Part shown: positions 1 through 10,295 of the stretch, piece after piece
How the letters are laid out: each line of letters opens with the position of its first letter
Numbering within the stretch: the first letter of the stretch is position 1
Assembly (NCBI RefSeq): GCF_022437945.1
Contig: NZ_CP092535.1
Span: forward strand, 4,390,001-4,454,000
DNA: 64,000 nt
Source of the DNA: Nocardioides sp. TF02-7
GTDB lineage: Bacteria; Actinomycetota; Actinomycetes; Propionibacteriales; Nocardioidaceae
Direction: 5' to 3'
The notes under the pieces: model-generated
Seen by the model: the letters and a program-made list of their open reading frames with translations, nothing else
The model's database searches: none
What the model was told of the DNA's origin: nothing
Program-made: the position numbers and the translations under genes

Positions 1-1239
1 TCCCCCGCTCCTCGCACCGGCGGACGCAGGCGCCGGCGACCTCGTGGGCGACGCGGAACGGCACTCCCTCGCGGACCAGCCACTCGGCAACGTCGGTCGC
101 CAGCGAGAAGCCCTGCGGCGCGAGCTCGGCCATCCGCTCGGTGTCGAACTCCAGGGTCGCCACCATCCCGATGAACGCCGGGAGCAGCACCTCGAGCGTG
201 TCGACGGAGTCGAGGACCGGCTCCTTGTCCTCCTGGAGGTCGCGGTTGTAGGCCAGCGGCAGCGCCTTCAGGGTCGCCAGCAGCCCGGCCAGGTTGCCGA
301 TCAGCCGACCGGCCTTGCCGCGGGCGAGCTCGGCGATGTCGGGGTTCTTCTTCTGGGGCATGATGCTCGACCCGGTGGACCACGAGTCGTGGAGCCGGAC
401 GAACCCGAGCTCCCGGGTCGCCCAGAGGATCACCTCCTCCGCGATCCGGCTGACGTCGACGCCCACCTGGGCGCAGACGAAGGCGAACTCGGCGACGAAG
501 TCGCGAGCTGCCGTGCCGTCCATCGAGTTGGCGCTCGACCCCGAGAAGCCGAGCTCGGCCGCCACGGCCGTCGGGTCGAGCCCGAGGGTCTGCCCCGCCA
601 GCGCGCCGGAGCCGTAGGGGCGAGTCGCCCGCCACCCGCGCGTCCCAGTCGGCCAGCCGCTCCAGCCCCCGCACCAGCGGCCACGCGTGGGCCAGGAGGT
701 GGTGGGAGAGCAGCACCGGCTGGGCGTGCTGCAGGTGCGTGCGGCCCGGCATCACGGCCGGCCGCCCCTCCGGCCCACCCAGGTGCTGCTCGGCCTGGAC
801 GGCCAGGGCCTCGACCAGGGCGGCGACCAGGTCCGCGATCGTGCGCGCGTGGTCGCGCAGGAACATCTTGAACAGGGTGGCGATCTGGTCGTTGCGGCTG
901 CGCCCCCGCCCGCAGCCGGCCGCCGACGTCGGGCCCGACCTCCTCGAGCAGCAGCCGCTCGAGGGCGCCGTGGACGTCCTCGTCGGCGGGATCGGGCTGC
1001 AGCGTGCCGGCGTCGTACCGCTCGCCCAGCGCCCGGAGGCCGCGCAGCAGCTCGGCGTGGTCGTTGTCGGTCAGGAGCCCGGCGCGGTGCAGGGCGTTGG
1101 CGTGCGCCCGGGACCCGGCGAGGTCGTAGGGCGTCAGTCGCCAGTCGAAGTGCGTCGAGCGGGACAGCGCGTCGAGCTCCGGAGACGGTCCCCCGGCGAA
1201 CCGGCCGCCCCACAGCTTGCCGGTGTTGGTCGTGCTCAC
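1..1239 (-). CDS. argH: Argininosuccinate lyase (C-terminus cut by window edge)
   Basis: Last step of arginine synthesis: splits argininosuccinate into arginine and fumarate; a cytosolic homotetramer of the fumarase/aspartase superfamily. The N-terminus reads GKLWGGRFAGGPSPELDAL, and the superfamily signature GSSIMPQKKNPD lies near 340-370 and includes the catalytic serine loop. Start is GTG at 1237-1239, overlapping the upstream NUDIX stop as GTGA, so translation is probably coupled. Two frame breaks interrupt it: a C5 run at 903-907 (C4 needed) and a G4 run at 617-620 (G3 needed); corrected, the protein is continuous and conserved. Roughly the last 60 residues lie beyond base 1. It is the last visible gene of the arg operon. 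Confidence 0.95.
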
Positions 1240-1719
1240 GGTGCTCCACCGTCCGTTCCGTCGAGGGCCGCGACCGCGACCGCCATGATGTCGGGCAGGT
1301 CGGGCGACGCGGCGGACCCGTCGGCGGCGAGCCGCTCCGGGGTCCACCAGTCCGCCTGCAGGATGTTGCCGACCTCGCCGTCCTCGAGGCCGTCGAACCG
1401 CACCTCCACGGCGCCGTCGAGGCGCACCGCGAAGAAGTGGTTGTCGCTGACGTAGTCCTGGCCGGCCCAGGAGAACGGGTGGGTCGCGCGGTGCACCGGC
1501 CCGACCAGCTCCCCTCCTCGAGGACCAGACCGGTCTCCTCCAGCAGCTCGCGCAGCGCCGCCGCGGCGAGCGTCTCCCCCCCGGCTCGGCGGCGCCGCCG
1601 ACGCTCACCCAGTGCAGGTCCCCCGGGTGCGCGGGGTCCTGCCCCTGCAGCAGGAGCACCTCGCCCGCGGCGTTGACCGGCAGGACGCGGGCGGCGACGC
1701 GCTGGATCGGCTGTCGCAT
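1236..1719 (-). CDS. NUDIX hydrolase
   Basis: Small NUDIX-fold pyrophosphohydrolase, about 160 residues; substrate unknown. The Nudix box is visible once the frame is restored: G-x5-E-x7-RELLEETGL, then a C-terminal part with VHRATHPFSWAGQDYVSDN. The ATG start at 1717-1719 overlaps the argG stop (TGATG), and the stop overlaps the argH start, so it is translated as part of the arg operon. Frame breaks lie at the 7-base C run 1576-1582 and near 1511-1514; the Nudix spacing suggests the first run should hold five bases. It may be a house-cleaning enzyme carried in the operon; no link to arginine chemistry can be seen. Confidence 0.85.
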
Positions 1720-3151
1720 CAGTCCGCGCCGAGCTCCATCGCGGCCTCCTCCAGCAGCGCCTCCTCCTCGCCGGTGAGGCCGGGGTTGGCGGCGATCCGC
1801 TCGGCGCCGCCCGCCTCGATCTCGCCGTAGAGCACGCCGTGCTCGACCGCGACCAGGCCCTGGTGCATTGGCTGCCCGGCGTAGAGCTCGAGCTTGGCGC
1901 GGGGAGTCGGCGATGTCGAGGTTGCGCATCGTCAGCTGGCCGATGCGGTCGGTCGGCCCGAACGCGGCGTTCTCGGTGCGCTCCATCGACAGCTTCTCCG
2001 GGTGGTAGGAGAACGCCGGTCCGTCCGTGCGGAGGACCGTGTAGTCCTCGCCGCGGCGCAGGCGGAGCGTGACCTCGCCGGTGACGAGCGACGCGATCCA
2101 CCGCTGGATCGCCTCGCGGATCATCATCGCCTGCGGGTCGAGCCAGCGCCCCTCGTAGAGCAGCCGGCCCAGCCGCCGCCCGTCGGCGTGGTAGTTCTCG
2201 ATCGTGTCCTCGTTGTGGATGGCGTTGAGCAGCCGCTCGTAGGCGATCCACAGCAGCGCCATGCCGGGTGCCTCGTAGATGCCGCGCGACTTGGCCTCGA
2301 TGATCCGGTTCTCGATCTGGTCGGACATGCCGAGCCCGTGCCGGCCGCCGATCGCGTTGACCTCCATGACGAGCGCCACCGGGTCGTCGTGGCGGACCCC
2401 GTTGACGGCGACCGGCCGGCCGCCCTCGAAGGCGATCGTCACGTCCTCGGGCTCGATGACGACCGACGGGTCCCAGAACCGGACGCCCATGATGGGCTGG
2501 ACGGTCTCGAGCGAGACGTCGAGGTGCTCCAGCGTCTTCGCCTCGTGGGTGGCGCCCCAGATGTTGGCGTCGGTGGAGTAGGCCTTCTCCTGGCTGTCGC
2601 GGTAGGGCAGGCCGTGCTCGGTCAGCCACTGGCTCATCTCGGCCCGGCCGCCGAGCTCGGTGACGAACTCGGGGTCGAGCCACGGCTTGTAGATGCGCAG
2701 CTCGGGGTTCGCGAGCAGCCCGTAGCGGTAGAACCGCTCGATGTCGTTGCCCCTTGAACGTCGAGCCGTCGCCCCAGATGTCGACGCCGTCCTCGTGCAT
2801 GGCGCGGACCAGCATGGTGCCGGTGACCGCGCGGCCCAGCGGCGTGGTGTTGAAGTAGGCGCGGCCGCCGGAGCGGATGTGGAAGGCGCCGCAGGCTATC
2901 GCGGCCAGGCCCTCCTCCACGAGCTGGCGGCGGCAGTCGACGGCCCGGGCGATCTCGGCGCCGTACTGCAGGGCCCGGGCGGGGACACCAGAGATGTCGG
3001 GCTCGTCGTACTGCCCGATGTCGGCGGTGTAGGTGCACGGGACCGCGCCCTTGTCGCGCATCCAGGCCACCGCGACGGAGGTGTCGAGACCGCCGGAGAA
3101 GGCGATGCCGACCCGCTCGCCCCTCGGGAGGGCGGTGAGGACCTTGCTCAA
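1719..3151 (-). CDS. argG: Argininosuccinate synthase
   Basis: ATP-dependent joining of citrulline and aspartate to argininosuccinate. The N-terminal PP-loop AFSGGLDTSVAVAW is clear, followed by the conserved WGDGSTFKGND region and a long C-terminal synthase domain (SDQIENRIIEAKSRG). Corrected length is about 476 residues, matching the longer E. coli-type enzymes. The start is TTG at 3149-3151: conserved sequence SKVLTALPRGERVGIAFSGG follows at once, an AAAGGAA ribosome site lies about 8 bases upstream, and the TTG overlaps the argR stop (TTGA). Frame breaks: C4 at 2750-2753 (C3 needed) and G4 at 1901-1904 (G3 needed). Confidence 0.95.
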
Positions 3152-3672
3152 CTGTCGTTCCTTTCGGCAAGGGAGGTGAACTTGTGGGCCAGCGCCTCGC
3201 CCCCGTCGGCCACGCGGCCGATCACGAGGACGGTGTCGTCGCCGGCGATGGTGCCCATCACCGGGTGCTCGGGGCCGAGGTCGACCTTGTCGATCGCGCT
3301 GGCGAGGAACTGCGCGGCCCCGGGCGGGGTGCGCAGGACGACCAGGTTGGCGCTGGCGTCGGCGCTGACGAGCAGCTCGCCGCACAGCCGCGCCAGCCGG
3401 TGCTCCGCGGCGGCGCTGTCGCCGACGACGGGGGTGCGGTCGCCGCCCTCCGCCGGCACGGCGTAGACCAGGGCGCCGCTCGCCACCCGCACCTTGATCG
3501 CGTCGAGCTCGACCAGGTCGCGGCTCAGCGTCGCCTGGGTGACGTGGACGCCGCGGCTCGACAGGAGCGCGGCCAGCTCGGTCTGCGACCGGACCGCCCG
3601 GCTCGCGAGCAGGTCGGCGATCAGCTGCTGCCGCGCGCCCTTGGTCATCGGGGTCAGGGCGTGCTCAGTCAT
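3148..3672 (-). CDS. argR: Arginine repressor
   Basis: Arginine-responsive repressor that forms hexamers on ARG-box operators. It is intact at 174 residues. The N-terminal winged helix-turn-helix includes SQTELAALLSSRGVHVTQAT and LSRDL (about residues 28-55). The C-terminal oligomerisation and arginine-binding domain has the signature GTIAGDDTVLVI near residue 145. ATG at 3670-3672 overlaps the argF stop by eight bases; a second in-frame ATG lies eight codons further in. The gene sits inside the operon it should control, between argF and argG, so regulation is probably autogenous through the operator at the argC promoter. Confidence 0.96.
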   Translation of the reverse strand: MTEHALTPMTKGARQQLIADLLASRAVRSQTELAALLSSRGVHVTQATLSRDLVELDAIKVRVASGALVYAVPAEGGDRTPVVGDSAAAEHRLARLCGELLVSADASANLVVLRTPPGAAQFLASAIDKVDLGPEHPVMGTIAGDDTVLVIGRVADGGEALAHKFTSLAERNDS

Positions 3673-4592
3673 GGCCGCGCCTGTCGTGCAGCCAGGCGAG
3701 GACGGCCTTCTGGGCGTGCCGGCGGTTCTCGGCCTCGTCCCACACGACGCTCTGCGGACCGTCGATCACGTCCGCGGCGATCTCGGAGCCGCGGTAGGCC
3801 GGGAGGCAGTGCATCACGATCGCGTCGGGCGCGGCACGGCCCAGCAGGTCAGCGGTGACGGCGTACGGCGCGAAGACCGCGCGGCGCGCCTCGGCCTCGT
3901 CCTCCTTGCCCATCGACACCCACGTGTCGGTGACCACGACGTCGGCTCCGGCGACCGCCGCGACCGGGTCGGCCTCCGGTCGCACCGAGCCGCCCGTGCC
4001 GGCCGCGATCCCCCGCGGCCCGGTCGAACATGTCCGCCGCCGGGACGAACGAGCCGGGGCCGCTGATCCGCACGTGCATGCCGGCGGTGGCGCCCGCGAG
4101 CAGCCAGGAGTTGCCCATGTTGCAGGCCCCGTCGCCGACGAACGCCACGGTCAACCCGGCCAGCCGGCCCTTGTGCTCCTGCACCGTCAGCAGGTCGGCG
4201 AGCAGCTGGCAGGGGTGGAAGTCGTCGGTCAGCGCGTTGACCACCGGCACGCCAGCGTACGCCGCCATCTCCTCGAGCCGGCCCCTGCCCGTAGGTGCGC
4301 CACACGATGGCGGCGGCCTGCCGGCCCAGCACCCGCGCCACGTCGGCGACCGACTCGCGCTCGCCGATGCCGGCGAGCCGGCCCTCCACCAGCAGCGGGT
4401 GGCCGCCGAGCTCGGCGATGCCGGCGGAGAACGACGCCTGCGTGCGGAGGGTCGGCTTGTCGAAGATCATCGCCACGGTGTGCGGGCCCGCGAGCGGCTG
4501 GAGGTCGAACGGCCGCTCCTTCATCCGGGCCGCCAGCGCGAGCACCTCGGCCTGCTCGGCGGGGCTGAGGTCGTCGTCGCGGAGGAAGTGCC

Positions 4593-4596
<4 letters not shown>
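3665..4596 (-). CDS. argF: Ornithine carbamoyltransferase
   Basis: Transfers carbamoyl from carbamoyl phosphate to ornithine to give citrulline. About 309 residues after correction. Recognisable parts are the start MRHFLRDDDLSPAEQAEVL, the ornithine-side DFHPCQLLADLLT motif, and MHCLPAYRG near the C-terminus with the catalytic Cys. The carbamoyl-phosphate loop reads DKPTLRTQASF where many family members have STRTR. ATG at 4594-4596 overlaps the argD stop (ATGA). Frame breaks: C4 at 4282-4285 (C3 needed) and C5 at 4010-4014 (C4 needed). Confidence 0.94.
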
Positions 4597-5824
<1,228 letters not shown>

Positions 5825-5828
<4 letters not shown>

Positions 5829-6769
5829 CGGCCGGTCTCCCGCGCCTTGCGGGTCTTGGTCTCGACGCCGGGCAGCACCTGCGTGCCGACCCCCTCGTCG
5901 GTGAACAGCTCGAGCAGCACGGCGTGCTCCTGCCTGCCGTCGACGACGGTCGCGCGCTTCACGCCGCCCTGCACGGCCTGCAGGCAGGCCCCCATCTTGG
6001 GGATCATCCCGGAGGCGAGGGTGGGCAGGATCTCCTCGAGCGTCTCCGGGCTGATCTCGCCGATGACCTCCTCCGGGTCGGGCCAGTCGAGGTAGAGCCC
6101 CTCGACGTCGGTGAGCACCAGCAGCTTCTCCGCGCCCAGCGCGACGGCGAGCGCGGCCGCGGCCGAGTCGGCGTTGACGTTGTAGACCACGCCGTCGACG
6201 TCGGGCGCCACGCTGGAGACGACGGGGATCCGGCCCGCCTCGATCAGGTCGAGGACGGCCTCGGGACGCACCCGGGCGACGTCGCCGACCAGGCCGAGGT
6301 CGACCTCCTCGCCGTCGACGACGGTGCTCGCCGCCTCCGCGGTGAACAGCCCGGCGTCCTCGCCGGAGAGGCCGACCGCGAGCGGTCCGTGCTCGTTGAT
6401 GAGGCCGACGAGCTCGCGCTGCACCTGGCCGACGAGCACCATCCGGACCACGTCCATCGCCTCCGGGGTCGTCACCCGCAGGCCGCCGCGGAACTCCGAC
6501 TCGATGTGCAGCCGGCCGAGCATCTCCGAGATCTGCGGGCCGCCGCCGTGGACGATCACCGGCTTGAAGCCGGCGAACCGCAGGAACGCGATGTCCTCGG
6601 CGAAGGCGCGCTTGAGCCGGTCGTCGGTCATGGCGTTGCCGCCGTACTTCACCACCACGACCTTGCCGTGGTAGGCCTTCAGCCACGGCAGCGCCGCGGC
6701 GAGCGTGCGCGCCTTGGCGGGGTCGGGCTTGCCGGGATCGTGGCGGACGGTCTCGATGTCGATGCTCAT
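5825..6769 (-). CDS. argB: Acetylglutamate kinase
   Basis: Phosphorylates N-acetylglutamate, usually the arginine-feedback step when acetyl is recycled by argJ. Intact at 314 residues in the amino-acid kinase fold: VVVKYGGNAM near residue 40, VIVHGGGPQISEMLGRL near 75, NVNADSAAAALAVALGAEKL near 200, and SGMIPKMGACLQAV near 260. The N-terminal helix before the kinase core is of the kind found in arginine-inhibited hexameric enzymes. ATG at 6767-6769 overlaps the argJ stop (ATGA). Confidence 0.96.
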
Positions 6770-7916
6770 GAGCTGTAGGCGCTGTTCTCGTGGACGTAGG
6801 CGTGGGTGAGGTCGTTGGTCCAGACGGTGGCCCGGGCAGGGCCGGCCTTGAGGTCGATCGTCACGGTGACCTGCCGCGGCTTCAGGTCGATGGCGGCGGG
6901 GTCCTCCGCCGGTGCCGAGCCGCGGCAGACCCAGACGTCGTTGATCGCGACGTCGAGGTCCGCAGGGTCGAACGCGGCCGCGGTGGTGCCGATCGAGGCC
7001 AGCACCCGGCCCCAGTTGGGGTCGTTGCCGAAGATCGCCGCCTTGAACAGGTTGCTGCGCGCGACGCTGCGGCCGACCTCGACGGCGTCGTCCTCGGTGG
7101 CCGCGTTGAGCGTCGTGATCGTGATCTCGTGGTCGGCGCCCTCCGCGTCGGCCAGCAGCTGCATGGCCAGCGAGGTGCAGGCCTCGGTCAGCGCGTCGGC
7201 GAGCTCGTCGGCGGTCGGCTGCACACCGGAGGCGCCGCTGGCCATCACCGTCACGGTGTCGTTGGTCGACATGCAGCCGTCGGAGTCGAGGCGGTCGAAG
7301 CTCACCCGGGTCGCCGCCCGGAGCGCGGTGTCGAGGTCGCCGGCACCGGCCACCGCGTCGGTGGTGAGCACGACGAGCATCGTGGCCAGCTGGGGGCGAG
7401 CATGCCGGCGCCCTTGGCCATGCCGCCCATGGACCAGCCGTCGCGCTCGACCACCACCTCCTTGGGCACCGAGTCGGTCGTCATGATCGCGCGGGCCGCG
7501 TCGGCGCCGCCCGCGGGCGACAGGGCCGCGTGGACCCGGTCGACCCCGGCGAGCAGGGTGTCGCGGTCGTTGCGCAGGCCGATCAGGCCGGTCGAGCAGA
7601 CGACGACGTCGATCGCGCCGATGCCGAGCCGCTCGGCCACCCGCTCGGCCACCTGGTGCGTGGTCTGGAAGCCCTCGGCGCCGGTGTAGCAGTTGGCGCC
7701 GCCGGAGTTGAGGACGACCGCGCGCACCACGCCGTCGGCCGCGACCTGCTCGCTCCACAGCACGGGGTTGGCCTTGCAGCGGTTGGCGGTGAAGACGCTC
7801 GCGGAGTCGGCGCGGGGACCCTGGTTGACGACCAGGGCCAGGTCGGGACGGCCGTCGCTCTTCAGGCCGCAGTGGACGCCGGCCGCGGTGAAGCCGGCCG
7901 GGGTGGTGACGCTCAT
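6766..7916 (-). CDS. argJ: Glutamate N-acetyltransferase / ornithine acetyltransferase
   Basis: Recycles acetyl from acetylornithine to glutamate. This autoprocessing Ntn-type enzyme cuts itself before a threonine. The N-part has TANRCKANPVLWSEQ and VVLNSGGANCYTG; the processing region reads GMAKGAGMLAP followed by ATMLVVLTTDA, where the Thr of ATM is the expected nucleophile. The C-part includes FGNDPNWGR and ends HAYVHENSAYSS. About 383 residues. One frame break at the G5 run 7392-7396 (six needed) lies directly at the processing site. ATG at 7914-7916 is preceded by a GGAGG site seven bases away. Confidence 0.95.
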
Positions 7917-7948
7917 CTGGTTCCTCCGGGACAGGGGACGAGGTGGAT

Positions 7949-8351
7949 TCAGGCGGGGGCGGCGGGCTGCACGACGTGCCCCGATCGTCGCCATGCCTCC
8001 TCGGCCCGGTCCGCGTCCGCGGCCGGCACCAGGATCCAGTCGGTGTCGAAGGTGGACTGGGCATAAGCCCAGATGCCCTCCTCGGCCAGGGGGTGCCAGC
8101 ACCGCGACCAGCACGCCGGTCAGGCCGAAGTCGAGGGGGCCGTCGACGCGGAACGCCGTGAACGGCTTCTCGTGCCGGGCCTTGGTGGGGACGCTGCGGC
8201 CCGCGCACACGAGAGTGGTCTCGGTCGCCGTCGCGGTGACCGAGAAGATCGACGACGACTCGGCCCAGTCCGGCACCTCGGCCCCGGGGCCGAGCCGGAC
8301 CAGCGCGAGCGTCTCGGGGTAGCGCGACAGGCTGAAGGTCTGCTCGCTCAC
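7949..8351 (-). CDS. CASTOR-type ACT-domain protein
   Basis: Small ACT-fold protein of about 133 residues. The pattern SRYPETLALVRLGPGAEVP, then a repeat with RVDGPLDFGLTG and ALAEEGIWAYAQSTFDTDWI, resembles the ACT_7 family that includes the arginine sensor CASTOR1. No catalytic motif is seen; a ligand-binding or regulatory role is inferred. GTG at 8349-8351 overlaps the argC stop (GTGA), and argJ begins 32 bases downstream, so it is translated with the arginine enzymes. One frame break at the G5 run 8089-8093 (G4 needed). Family assignment is from memory of the sequence pattern. Confidence 0.8.
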
Positions 8352-9388
8352 GGGGCGACCCCCACGTTCGACAGGCCGGTCGTCTCGTCCCAGCCGAGCG
8401 CCAGGTTGAGGCACTGCACGGCGGCACCGCCGGTGCCCTTGGCGAGGTTGTCGACCGCGCCGACGGCGACGAGCCGGCCGGCCGCCTCGTCGACGGCCAC
8501 CTGGAGGTGGACGGCGTTGGAGCCGACGACGGCACCGGTCTGCGGCCACTGGCCGGGCGGGAGGAGGTGGACGAACGGCTCGGCGCCGTAGGCCTTGGCG
8601 TAGGCGTCGTGCGCCTCGTCGGTGGTCAGCGGCCCGGCGAGCGGCGCGCTGCAGGTGGCCAGGATGCCGCGCGGCATGGGCACGAGCAGCGGGGTGAAGC
8701 TGACCCGCACCGGAGTGCCGGTGAGGCCGCCCAGGTTCTGGGTGATCTCCGGCGTGTGCCGGTGGACGCCGCCGACCCCGTAGGCCGACGCGCTGCCCAT
8801 CACCTCGCTGCCGAGCAGGTGCGGCTTGGGCGCCTTGCCGGCGCCGCTGGTCCCGGAGGCAGCGACCACGACGACGTCCGGCTCGACGAGGCCGGCCGCG
8901 ACCGCAGGCGCCAGCGCCAGGGTGGAGACCGTGGGGTAGCAGCCGGGAACCGCGATCCGGCGCGCTCCGGCGAGCCGCTCGCGCTGGCCCGGCAGCTCGG
9001 GCAGCCCGTAGGGCCAGGTGCCGGCGTGGGGGCTGCCGTAGAAGCGCTGCCACTCCCCCGCCTCGGAGAGCCGGAAGTCGGCTCCGCAGTCGATCACGAC
9101 CACCCGGTCGTCGCGCTGCTGGAGCTGCTCGGCCAGGGGGCCGGACTGGCCGTGGGGAAGCGCGAGCACCACCACGTCGTGCCCGGCGAGCGTGTCGGCG
9201 GTCGTCTCGACGAGCTGCCGGTCGGCGAGGGGCACGAGGTGCGGCTGCAGCGCACCGAGCAACTCGCCGGCGTTGCTGCCGGCGGTGAGTGCCCCGATCT
9301 CGACCCGCGGGTGCCCGAGCAGGAGGCGCAGCACCTCACCCCCGGCGTACCCGCTGGCTCCGGCGACGGCGACCTTGACCCGCTCCAT
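8348..9388 (-). CDS. argC: N-acetyl-gamma-glutamyl-phosphate reductase
   Basis: NADPH-dependent reduction of N-acetylglutamyl phosphate to the semialdehyde. Intact at 346 residues: dinucleotide-binding VAVAGASGYAGGEVLRLL at the start, ALPHGQSG, and IAVPGCYPTVSTLAL with the catalytic cysteine near residue 145. First gene of the operon. ATG at 9386-9388 (MERVKVAVAG) is chosen because it lies seven bases after a -10 element TATAGT and fits leaderless translation; an ATG at 9392-9394 would add two residues but sits one base after the -10. Confidence 0.95.
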   Translation of the reverse strand: MERVKVAVAGASGYAGGEVLRLLLGHPRVEIGALTAGSNAGELLGALQPHLVPLADRQLVETTADTLAGHDVVVLALPHGQSGPLAEQLQQRDDRVVVIDCGADFRLSEAGEWQRFYGSPHAGTWPYGLPELPGQRERLAGARRIAVPGCYPTVSTLALAPAVAAGLVEPDVVVVAASGTSGAGKAPKPHLLGSEVMGSASAYGVGGVHRHTPEITQNLGGLTGTPVRVSFTPLLVPMPRGILATCSAPLAGPLTTDEAHDAYAKAYGAEPFVHLLPPGQWPQTGAVVGSNAVHLQVAVDEAAGRLVAVGAVDNLAKGTGGAAVQCLNLALGWDETTGLSNVGVAP

Positions 9389-9389
9389 G

Positions 9390-9403
9390 TGCATGACTAT
9401 ACA
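9390..9403. promoter_or_regulatory. Putative ARG box (ArgR operator)
   Basis: The 14-base imperfect palindrome TGCATGACTATACA has the TGnAT(4)ATnCA form expected of an ArgR half-site pair. It overlaps the -10 of the argC promoter and ends two bases before the chosen ATG, so bound ArgR would block transcription. Site identity is inferred from position and symmetry. Confidence 0.65.
9396..9401 (-). promoter_or_regulatory. argC promoter -10, probably leaderless
   Basis: TATAGT on the minus strand ends seven bases before the argC ATG, so transcription would begin at or next to the start codon. No Shine-Dalgarno sequence precedes the ATG. No good -35 is visible. Leaderless mRNAs with this spacing are common in actinobacteria. 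Confidence 0.6.
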
Positions 9404-9482
9404 CCGTCCTGAATCGGCATGCCCTCCCGGGTCGCGGAGAAAGGGCTCGCAGCCGTCGGCGGCGGTCCGTACGGTTCCGGCC

Positions 9483-10292
9483 ATGACGCGTCTCGACCAC
9501 CCGGACTACCTCGACCATATCCGCCGCAGCAGCCGGCGGTTCCGTGACGTCCTCGCGACGTGCGACCCGGCGGCGCGGGTGCCGGCCTGCCCCGACTGGG
9601 ACGCCGGCGACCTGCTGTGGCACCTCACCGAGGTGCAGTGGTTCTGGACGCAGGTGATCGCCGCCCGCCCGGCGGCGCCCGACGAAGAGGCGCCGGGACC
9701 CGAGCGTCCGGGCGACCACGCGGGGCTGCTCGCGTTCTTCGACGAGACGAGCGCCGGCCTGGTCGCCGCGCTGGAGGCGGCCGACCCGGCCGAGCCGGCG
9801 TGGAGCTGGTCGGACGACCAGACGGTCGGCTTCACCTACCGGCGACAGGCCCACGAGGCGCTGATCCACCGGCTCGACGCGGAGCAGGCCGCGGGCGACG
9901 AGTCGCCGCTGGACCCGCGGCTGGCGGCCGACGGCGTCGCCGAGCTGGTCGACGTGATGTACGGCGGGGAGCCGCCGGCATGGGGACGGTTCGAGCCCGG
10001 CGAGGGCGAGGTGGACGTGGAGCTCACCGACGTCGAGGTCGTCCTCCGCGTCCGGCCCGGCATGTTCCACGGCACCGACCCGGACTCCGGGGAGAGCCAC
10101 GACGGCCCGCACCTGCTCCTGCTGGACGCGGCCGAGCAGGCCGGCGGTGCAGCCGCCGCGACGGTGCGCGGGACGGCCGCCGACGTCGACGCGTGGCTGT
10201 GGAAGCGCCGCGACGACGGGGCCGTCACCTGGTCGGGCGACCCCGGCGTGAGGGAACGGTTCCTCGCGGCCGTGCGGCCGCCGCTCACCTGA
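9483..10292 (+). CDS. DinB-like / maleylpyruvate isomerase-family protein
   Basis: Intact 269-residue protein of the mycothiol-dependent maleylpyruvate isomerase family (DinB-like four-helix bundle plus C-terminal domain). The N-terminal domain has CPDWDAGDLLWHLTEVQWFW and FTYRRQAHEALIHRLDAE, which carry the histidines expected to bind a metal. Such proteins are abundant in actinobacteria that use mycothiol, and most have no known substrate. It is transcribed away from argC across a 94-base gap and ends three bases from the pheT stop, tail to tail. Confidence 0.82.
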   Translation: MTRLDHPDYLDHIRRSSRRFRDVLATCDPAARVPACPDWDAGDLLWHLTEVQWFWTQVIAARPAAPDEEAPGPERPGDHAGLLAFFDETSAGLVAALEAADPAEPAWSWSDDQTVGFTYRRQAHEALIHRLDAEQAAGDESPLDPRLAADGVAELVDVMYGGEPPAWGRFEPGEGEVDVELTDVEVVLRVRPGMFHGTDPDSGESHDGPHLLLLDAAEQAGGAAAATVRGTAADVDAWLWKRRDDGAVTWSGDPGVRERFLAAVRPPLT

Positions 10293-10295
10293 GCG

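Noticed and set aside
430..2637. Apparent argG-NUDIX-argH fusion in one frame
   Set aside because: It arises from frame breaks; proper stop/start overlaps exist at 1719-1721 and 1236-1239.
4282..4285. Programmed ribosomal frameshifting as cause of the broken genes
   Set aside because: There is no common slippery heptamer or stimulatory structure, and breaks hit dozens of unrelated genes in plain G/C runs.
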